The notes beneath the pieces were generated by a model. That model saw only the letters and a list, made by a program, of their open reading frames with translations. It was not told the DNA's origin and did no database searches. Of a DNA stretch of 10,427 nt, positions 5,396 through 10,427 are shown piece by piece. Position numbers and translations under genes: made by a program. Positions within the stretch are counted from its first letter, which is position 1, and each line of letters opens with the position of its first letter. The DNA comes from Pseudomonadota bacterium (lineage in GTDB: Bacteria; Pseudomonadota; Gammaproteobacteria; GRL18): positions 1 to 10,427 of the forward strand of contig DAOVUE010000012.1 in the NCBI GenBank assembly GCA_030632745.1, read 5' to 3'.

Positions 5396-8215
5396 ATGAA
5401 TAACATTAGAGAAAACAAATTATGTTGGTCTGTTGCCTTTGTGGTAGCAATGTGCTTTGTGATGGGCACTGTAGCTGCAGGTGATGGTGAGTTTGAAATC
5501 AGTGAAACCAGATGGGATAAGGAAAAAGAACTTCTGGAGGCTAAAGGTAGAGGTGTTCATGGAATGGAGGTTGTCTTAACCCGTAAAGGGTCTTCGACGC
5601 CGCTTGGAACTGATATTGTTAATGGTGAGGAGTGGAAGATAGTTGTCGTTAATCCAATGCCTGTGCCTTGTAACGTTATTGCTACACATGAAGATGGTAG
5701 AATCCATGAGAAAGCAGTCAAAAAAGCGCCGGAGGATTGTACGGATGGTGGTGATGTCAATTCACCTCCGACAGCCAATGCCAATGGCCCTTATAGCGGG
5801 ACTGTAAATGTTGCTGTAAGCTTCAGTAGTGCAGGTTCTACAGATCCTGAAGGTGCTGACTTGTTATATGAATGGGACTTTGGTGATGGCAGCAGCAGTA
5901 CGGATGCAAATCCCTCACATAGTTATGCTAGTGCCGATACTTATGGTGTCAGCCTGACAGTAACAGATGTTGCTGGTGATACGGGCACTGATACTACTTC
6001 AGCCATTATTTCTGAAACACCGAATGTACCTCCCATAGCCAATGCTAATGGACCCTATAGCGGGACTGTGAATGTTGCTGTAAGCTTCAGCAGTGCAGGT
6101 TCTACAGATCCTGAAGATGCTAACTTGTTATATGAATGGGACTTTGGTGATGGCAGCAGCAGTACGGAAGCGGATCCCTCACATACCTATATAAGTGCCG
6201 ATACCTATGATGTCAGCCTGACAGTAACAGATGTTGCTGGTGATACTGGCACTGATAGCACTACAGTGACAATTACTGATGAGCCGGTAGCCTGTACATC
6301 ACCGATCAGCGAGCATTGTGACATGACGTCCTATAGCGGTCCCGAAGTTTGTGTTGCATGTCATATGAATGAATCACTTGATATGCATGGTTCAGTACAC
6401 TACCAGCAAGGTGGTGCCTTCCCGCATGTGTTCAACATCCCTATGGATTTTGCATCTGCAGGTAAACAACCTGCTAAAGCAGCGAGTGATCTGGTAGCAA
6501 CAGGTGTTAATACATACTGTGGTACTGTGGAGAACTCACCACGCTTTACCTGTGCCGGCTGCCATGTGGGCAATGGTCGTTTCCCAATGGCTGAGTCTGA
6601 ATTTATAAGTCTTGCACCAGGTTCAGATGAAGCTCTTGATCAATTAGCAAATATAGATTGTCTGACCTGTCATCAGGAAGTCTATAAACGCTTCCCTGAC
6701 TGGACGGAAACGGGTTTAGGCTTTTCTGATCTTATTTTGTTGAATGTCACAGAAGATACTGCTGGTAATTTGATCCGTAGTGATGGAAGTCAGGTTGTTC
6801 GCTCTGGATTTTCAGGTATTCCAAATGTGCATCCTATAAGTATGGACTTTCAATTCTTGCCGGCTGGAAATGATACACTGCCGATAGATGTGCCTATGGC
6901 ACCAATGTCTCTTACAACATTGGCTGCAGCACAAAATGCACATCGGACAACACGCCAGTCCTGTCTCAATTGTCATGCTACCTCAGGTGGTGCTGATGGA
7001 ACCAAACGGGGCGATATGGCGAAGGAAAATGCTAATCCCAGCATTGCTCTGGATGTACACATGAGTCCGAGTGGTGAAAATCTAACCTGTGCGAATTGTC
7101 ATGAGACTATTGGCGATGGTGGGGAAAGTCACCGGATGCGCGGTCGCGGTCTTGACCTGAGACCAAGTGATGTGGAACAGCTGTTCACCTGTGAAAATAG
7201 TGGCTGTCATAGTGCTCAACCGCATGGTGACTCCAGCAACATAATAGGCTCCAGTAAGGATAAGCATGCGACTAAGGTTGCTTGTCAGGCATGTCATATT
7301 CCAACTTATGCCAAGGCAAGTGTTGGTACAGAGAGCGCACGTGACTGGCAGGATCCTCATCCAACGGCCACGGCATGTAATGGTCGGGGAGGATGGTTAC
7401 CTCGGGAAGATAAAGTAGGCCTGGGCACGGAACAAGTTATTCCGGTTTATACCTGGTATAACGGTACCAGTGAGGTTTACTACCTGGGTGAGTCACTTGA
7501 TAGTGTTCCTACTATCCCATTGGCTGCAGAAATTGCGGCAAGTTTTGGGAGCAATTTCAATGCGGGTGATCCTGCTGTTGTACTGGGTGTTCCTAATGGG
7601 GATATAACCACTTCCAGTGCCAAGATCTTCCCTATGAAAGCACATTGGGGCAAGCTGGCACGTAATGATGGCAATAATACCCTGATTGGACATTCAACCT
7701 TTGAGTTTTTCCGTACGGGTAGTTTTTGTCGAGCTGTAGCTGCTGGACTTGGTTTTAATGAAGCCGATGCACTTGCTGAGTGTGTTCTATCAGACAGTTC
7801 TGGAGGTTTACCTGGCAGCCTGGAGATGCCTGCTGGTACAACTGCTGTTCCAGTATTCACTTATCAGACCATTAACCACGGGGTGGAAGTTTCTGATAAT
7901 GCATTGGGTAGTTCTACTACTGGCTGTGGATCCTGTCATAGTACCTTAACCGGTGGTCTTCTGAGGATGGATATGGAAACACTGGGATATGTTCCAAGGA
8001 CATTACCAAGCGCAGTCACTGATACTCTTGTGACAAACCTTAATGGTGATCTGGATCAAATCTGTAGTCAGTGTCATAGTAATGAGACTAATGCCAGTGA
8101 CCGTGAGTTTGCTGAAGTTCATGAGCGGCATGTAGAAAAGAAAGGCAGAGATTGTGCTGCTTGTCATAACTTCTCCAGACCGGAACGAGGCTTAAGTTTG
8201 ACTCGTAAAGACTAA
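5396..8215 (+). CDS. Exported PKD-domain multihaem cytochrome c, OTR-like, ten haem-binding motifs
   Basis: A 939-residue protein. A signal peptide at 1-28 is probably cut after TVAA. An Ig-like segment at about 30-118 (GxxVxxTRKGSSxPLGTDIVNGEEWKI...APEDC) is followed by two PKD domains at about 124-206 and 212-295, each with YEWDFGDGSSST. The catalytic part carries CXXCH at 319, 386, 422, 523, 565, 630, 844, 890 and 920 (first Cys) plus CX4CH at 599, so up to ten haems c. Blocks such as IDCLTCH, GGADGTKRGD, DVHM, HATKVACQACHIPTYA, AKIFPMKAHWGK and TINHGVE recall octahaem tetrathionate reductase (OTR) as I remember it. There is no CXXCK, arguing against NrfA-, ONR- or HAO-type sites. A periplasmic or surface reductase of sulfur or nitrogen oxyanions is inferred; the substrate is unproven. 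The start is set by AAGGGGGGG at 5383-5391, four bases before ATG. The gene stands alone between its promoter and terminator. Confidence 0.92.
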   Translation: MNNIRENKLCWSVAFVVAMCFVMGTVAAGDGEFEISETRWDKEKELLEAKGRGVHGMEVVLTRKGSSTPLGTDIVNGEEWKIVVVNPMPVPCNVIATHEDGRIHEKAVKKAPEDCTDGGDVNSPPTANANGPYSGTVNVAVSFSSAGSTDPEGADLLYEWDFGDGSSSTDANPSHSYASADTYGVSLTVTDVAGDTGTDTTSAIISETPNVPPIANANGPYSGTVNVAVSFSSAGSTDPEDANLLYEWDFGDGSSSTEADPSHTYISADTYDVSLTVTDVAGDTGTDSTTVTITDEPVACTSPISEHCDMTSYSGPEVCVACHMNESLDMHGSVHYQQGGAFPHVFNIPMDFASAGKQPAKAASDLVATGVNTYCGTVENSPRFTCAGCHVGNGRFPMAESEFISLAPGSDEALDQLANIDCLTCHQEVYKRFPDWTETGLGFSDLILLNVTEDTAGNLIRSDGSQVVRSGFSGIPNVHPISMDFQFLPAGNDTLPIDVPMAPMSLTTLAAAQNAHRTTRQSCLNCHATSGGADGTKRGDMAKENANPSIALDVHMSPSGENLTCANCHETIGDGGESHRMRGRGLDLRPSDVEQLFTCENSGCHSAQPHGDSSNIIGSSKDKHATKVACQACHIPTYAKASVGTESARDWQDPHPTATACNGRGGWLPREDKVGLGTEQVIPVYTWYNGTSEVYYLGESLDSVPTIPLAAEIAASFGSNFNAGDPAVVLGVPNGDITTSSAKIFPMKAHWGKLARNDGNNTLIGHSTFEFFRTGSFCRAVAAGLGFNEADALAECVLSDSSGGLPGSLEMPAGTTAVPVFTYQTINHGVEVSDNALGSSTTGCGSCHSTLTGGLLRMDMETLGYVPRTLPSAVTDTLVTNLNGDLDQICSQCHSNETNASDREFAEVHERHVEKKGRDCAACHNFSRPERGLSLTRKD
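5765..6262 (+). repeat. Tandem PKD-domain duplication (264-bp period)
   Basis: Bases 5765-5998 and 6029-6262 encode the two PKD domains. My hand alignment finds 22 differences in 234 bases, about 90 percent identity, mostly at third codon positions or in two short loops (DANPSHSYAS versus EADPSHTYIS). A long block around YEWDFGDGSSST is identical. This is an internal gene duplication still similar enough to recombine, so PKD copy number may vary among strains. Confidence 0.9.
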
Positions 8216-8243
8216 GGGTAGAAGTTTTGCCCCGTTTAATAAG

Positions 8244-8278
8244 AAGAGGCTTGGACTGCATCCGAGCCTCTTTTTTTT
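8244..8278 (+). terminator. Strong intrinsic terminator of the cytochrome gene
   Basis: AAGAGGCTTGG (8244-8254) pairs with CCGAGCCTCTT (8262-8272) with one G-T wobble and a 7-base loop, followed at once by an eight-base T run (8271-8278). It lies 29 bases after the TAA stop. On the opposite strand no U-tract follows the stem, so it should act mainly on the plus strand. Confidence 0.92.
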
Positions 8279-8306
8279 GGTTCTACACATTTTTTGGCTC
8301 TACACA
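8273..8306. repeat. 17-bp tandem repeat duplicating the terminator tail
   Basis: TTTTTTGGTTCTACACA (8273-8289) is followed directly by TTTTTTGGCTCTACACA (8290-8306); 16 of 17 bases match. The second copy supplies another six-T run just downstream of the terminator. Confidence 0.85.
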
Positions 8307-8309
8307 ATA

Positions 8310-8323
8310 GTGTACTAGTACAC
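8310..8323. repeat. Perfect 14-bp palindrome GTGTACTAGTACAC
   Basis: The sequence equals its own reverse complement over 14 bases. It lies in the convergent gap, 37 bases past the pycB stop. This looks like a protein-binding dyad more than a hairpin because there is no loop. Its role is unknown. Confidence 0.8.
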
Positions 8324-8325
8324 CA

Positions 8326-8341
8326 ATGCATAAATATGCAT
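8326..8341. repeat. ATGCATA inverted repeat with 2-bp spacer
   Basis: ATGCATA (8326-8332), AA, TATGCAT (8335-8341). The same bases also form a 10-bp direct repeat (ATGCATAAAT then ATGCATAAAG, 8326-8345). It follows the pycB stop on the minus strand but has no U-tract in that direction, so it is not a convincing terminator. Confidence 0.65.
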
Positions 8342-8360
8342 AAAGAAAAATGAGGATAAA

Positions 8361-10190
8361 TTATTCTATAGCAATTAAAATTTCATCGGGATTGACGGTA
8401 TCTCCCTTGCTGACATAAACTTCAGTAATTTTCCCGCTAATGGGAGCCTGAATTTCTGTTTCCATTTTCATCGCCTCAGTAATAATTACCGGGGTTCCAG
8501 CTTTTACTTTATCTCCTGTTTTGACCAGAACCTCAACAATAACACCGGGCATAGACGTGGTCACATGACCGGGTTTGGAGGCTTTGGGATGTGTACTGCT
8601 TTTACCCGAAGCTGCTGAAGTATTACTGGCTGAGGTATTTATTTCGGATAAAATTTCAACCTGCAGCTCTTCCGGCACCCCGTCCAGTGTCATATAAAAA
8701 GGGCGTCGTTCCTGATTGGGATGGCCGGTTCCCGTTACTTTAATGTGATATTCTTCACCGTGCAGAGTGATTAAGAATTCTGCGGGTGCCTGATCACTTT
8801 TTGTTTCCTGTTCTCCGATAGCCTGCAGAACTTCAGGTGTTAATGTCCCGTCTGCCCGCTGCTGTAAAAAATCTTTACCCAGATCAGGGAACATGGCATA
8901 AATCATAATATCTTCTTTGCTTTTTGCCAGACTTTTTATTTCAGATTTAAGGCGGGAAAGTTCCGCTTTGAGTAAATCAGCAGGACGACAGTCAATAACC
9001 TCCTGGTTGCCAATGGCCATTTGCTGAACTTTGCTGTTTATTTTCCCCGGTGCTTTGCCGTATTTTCCCTGTAAATACAGTTTAACTTCATTAGTAATGG
9101 TTTTATAACGTTCTCCGGTCAAAACATTCAGCACTGCCTGAGTACCGATAATTTGTGAGGTAGGTGTCACTAGTGGAGGATAACCCAGATCAGCACGAAC
9201 TTGCGGTATTTCATGCAGTACATCATTCATACGGGTGAGTGCACCTTGCTCTTTTAACTGGTTGGATAAATTTGAAATCATTCCACCCGGTACCTGATTG
9301 ACCTGTACCCGGGTATCCAGACCGGTAAACTCACTTTCAAACTGATGGTATTTTTTTCTGACCTGATAAAAATAAGCACCGATTTCCTGTAGTTCAGGAA
9401 GGTTTAATCCGCTGTCATAGGGAGTATTGGATAGTGCGGCTACCATACTTTCTGTGGTGGGATGGCTGGTACCTTCTGCAAAGGATGATATGGCGGTATC
9501 AATCCCGCTGCATCCTGCTTCCAGTGCTTTGAGCTGACACATGGAGGCCAGTCCGGCTGTGGCATGAGAATGAATATGTACTGGAACATCCAGAGTATCG
9601 ACCAGAGATTTAACCAGCTCAGAGGTGTTATAAGGTGTTAACAGGCCTGCCATATCTTTAATCACAATGGAATCACAGCCCAACTGCTGCATTTTTTTTG
9701 CCATTTTGACAAATATTTTATTATTGTGTACCGGGCTAGTGGTATAGCAAATTGCTCCCTGAGCATGCTTGCCGTTTTGTTTTACGGCTTTAATTGAGGA
9801 CTTGAGATTACGCACATCATTCATGGCATCAAATATTCGAAACACATCAATACCATTTTGTGCGGATAATTTAACAAATTCTTTCACCACATCATCGGAA
9901 TAATGCCGATAGCCCAGTAGATTTTGTCCACGCAGCAGCATTTGCAAAGGTGTTTTGGGCAGAGCCCGTTTTAATTGCTGTAAACGTTCCCAGGGATCTT
10001 CTCTGAGAAAACGGATACAGCTGTCGAAGGTAGCACCGCCCCAGACCTCCAGTGACCAGAACCCGATGTTGTCAAGTTTGTCGCAGATCGGCAGCATGTC
10101 GTCTGTGTGCATACGAGTGGCTATGAGTGATTGATGACCATCTCGTAATACCGTTTCGGTGACACGTGTTTTAGATTTATTTTTAGCCAT
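8361..10190 (-). CDS. pycB: Carboxyltransferase/biotin-carrier subunit, probably pyruvate carboxylase subunit B (OadA-like)
   Basis: A 609-residue cytoplasmic protein that moves CO2 between carboxybiotin and pyruvate/oxaloacetate. The TIM-barrel carboxyltransferase occupies about residues 8-290: LRDGHQS (15-21, metal ligand D17), EVWGGATFD (48-56), KDMAG (178-182, K178 the likely carbamylated metal ligand) and HIHSHAT (205-211, ligands H207 and H209). The conserved PxxxxNQVPGGM-type helix region is represented by VNQVPGGM (297-304). A Ser/Ala/Thr-rich linker (about 517-545) leads to the biotinyl domain with TEAMKME (571-577), biotinylated at K575. AGGA at 10200-10197, six bases before the ATG, supports the start. 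It follows a biotin carboxylase gene by 87 bases, which favours a two-subunit pyruvate carboxylase (anaplerotic oxaloacetate synthesis). The sequence alone also fits oxaloacetate decarboxylase alpha, but no membrane OadB or OadG gene is seen here. Confidence 0.93.
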   Translation of the reverse strand: MAKNKSKTRVTETVLRDGHQSLIATRMHTDDMLPICDKLDNIGFWSLEVWGGATFDSCIRFLREDPWERLQQLKRALPKTPLQMLLRGQNLLGYRHYSDDVVKEFVKLSAQNGIDVFRIFDAMNDVRNLKSSIKAVKQNGKHAQGAICYTTSPVHNNKIFVKMAKKMQQLGCDSIVIKDMAGLLTPYNTSELVKSLVDTLDVPVHIHSHATAGLASMCQLKALEAGCSGIDTAISSFAEGTSHPTTESMVAALSNTPYDSGLNLPELQEIGAYFYQVRKKYHQFESEFTGLDTRVQVNQVPGGMISNLSNQLKEQGALTRMNDVLHEIPQVRADLGYPPLVTPTSQIIGTQAVLNVLTGERYKTITNEVKLYLQGKYGKAPGKINSKVQQMAIGNQEVIDCRPADLLKAELSRLKSEIKSLAKSKEDIMIYAMFPDLGKDFLQQRADGTLTPEVLQAIGEQETKSDQAPAEFLITLHGEEYHIKVTGTGHPNQERRPFYMTLDGVPEELQVEILSEINTSASNTSAASGKSSTHPKASKPGHVTTSMPGVIVEVLVKTGDKVKAGTPVIITEAMKMETEIQAPISGKITEVYVSKGDTVNPDEILIAIE

Positions 10191-10277
10191 CTTTTGTCCT
10201 GTTGCTGATGATAAAACCTTTACAAAACTATGAGGTACTTGAAAAACTGCTCTTAGCTTCCCCCTAATAAGTAAAAA

Positions 10278-10427
10278 TTACATTCCCTGATGTGCTGCAA
10301 TGGCGGCTGCAAAAGCCAGTGCCAGATGCCGTTGTGAACATTTCACTGAATAATTAATTAATTCCGGATGCTGTTCCACAAAACTGGTGTTAAATTCAGC
10401 ATTGATAAAATCTTCTGCATTTAAAAT
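10278..10427 (-). CDS. pycA: Biotin carboxylase subunit, C-terminal 49 residues (5' part beyond window)
   Basis: On the minus strand the frame is open from the window edge to TAA at 10280-10278. It reads ILNAEDFINAEFNTSFVEQH and onward through HPELINYS to an Ala-rich end, AFAAAIAAHQGM. The pattern (x)L(x)xxxFxxxxxxTxFxExHPEL resembles the C-terminus of AccC/PycA-type ATP-dependent biotin carboxylases, which carboxylate the biotin carried by the partner subunit. Its position immediately upstream of pycB in the same direction strongly supports this. Only the tail is visible, so the ATP-grasp core cannot be inspected. Confidence 0.8.
   Translation of the reverse strand: MLNAEDFINAEFNTSFVEQHPELINYSVKCSQRHLALAFAAAIAAHQGM

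Noticed and set aside
7082-7860. Minus-strand frames inside the cytochrome gene
   Set aside because: They are antisense to the haem-motif coding sequence and show no family features.

Overview
The window looks like chromosomal DNA of a gammaproteobacterium with moderate to low GC and a respiratory lifestyle, possibly a sulfur-oxidising or methylotrophic lineage. This rests on three things: a YbaN-type membrane protein, a two-subunit PycA/PycB pair, and a large multihaem cytochrome carrying an N-terminal Ig-like/PKD region of a kind I associate with such bacteria. The species cannot be fixed from the sequence. There are seven genes, two of them cut by the window edges. I see no tRNA, rRNA, CRISPR array or insertion sequence.

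Left part (1-4362): the 3' portion of a giant RTX calcium-binding exoprotein gene, followed after 15 bases by a HlyD-type adaptor gene of a type I secretion system. The pair reads as an exported substrate plus part of its exporter. No ABC transporter (HlyB) or outer-membrane TolC gene is in view. The RTX protein has a roughly 44-residue higher-order repeat on top of the usual nonapeptides, and a low-complexity segment of about 110 residues splits one of its C-terminal modules.

Middle (4363-5395): a small cysteine-rich CWC-family gene on the minus strand, whose stop codon abuts the hlyD stop codon, and a divergently transcribed ybaN-like (DUF454) gene. A 362-base AT-rich intergenic region follows. 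It holds a perfect 30-bp tandem repeat and a good sigma70-type promoter (TTGATA-18-TATAAT).

Right-centre (5396-8278): a single 939-residue exported protein with a signal peptide, an Ig-like segment, two nearly identical PKD domains, and then ten haem-c attachment motifs (nine CXXCH and one CX4CH). Its motif layout resembles octahaem tetrathionate reductase (OTR), extended by two haem sites. It has its own promoter and a strong intrinsic terminator, so it is probably monocistronic. This is the most interesting gene of the window.

Right end (8279-10427, minus strand): the pycA-pycB operon. It comprises the C-terminal tail of a biotin carboxylase and a complete carboxyltransferase plus biotin-carrier subunit, probably a two-subunit pyruvate carboxylase supplying oxaloacetate. 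The convergent gap between this operon and the cytochrome gene is short but dense in small repeats and palindromes.
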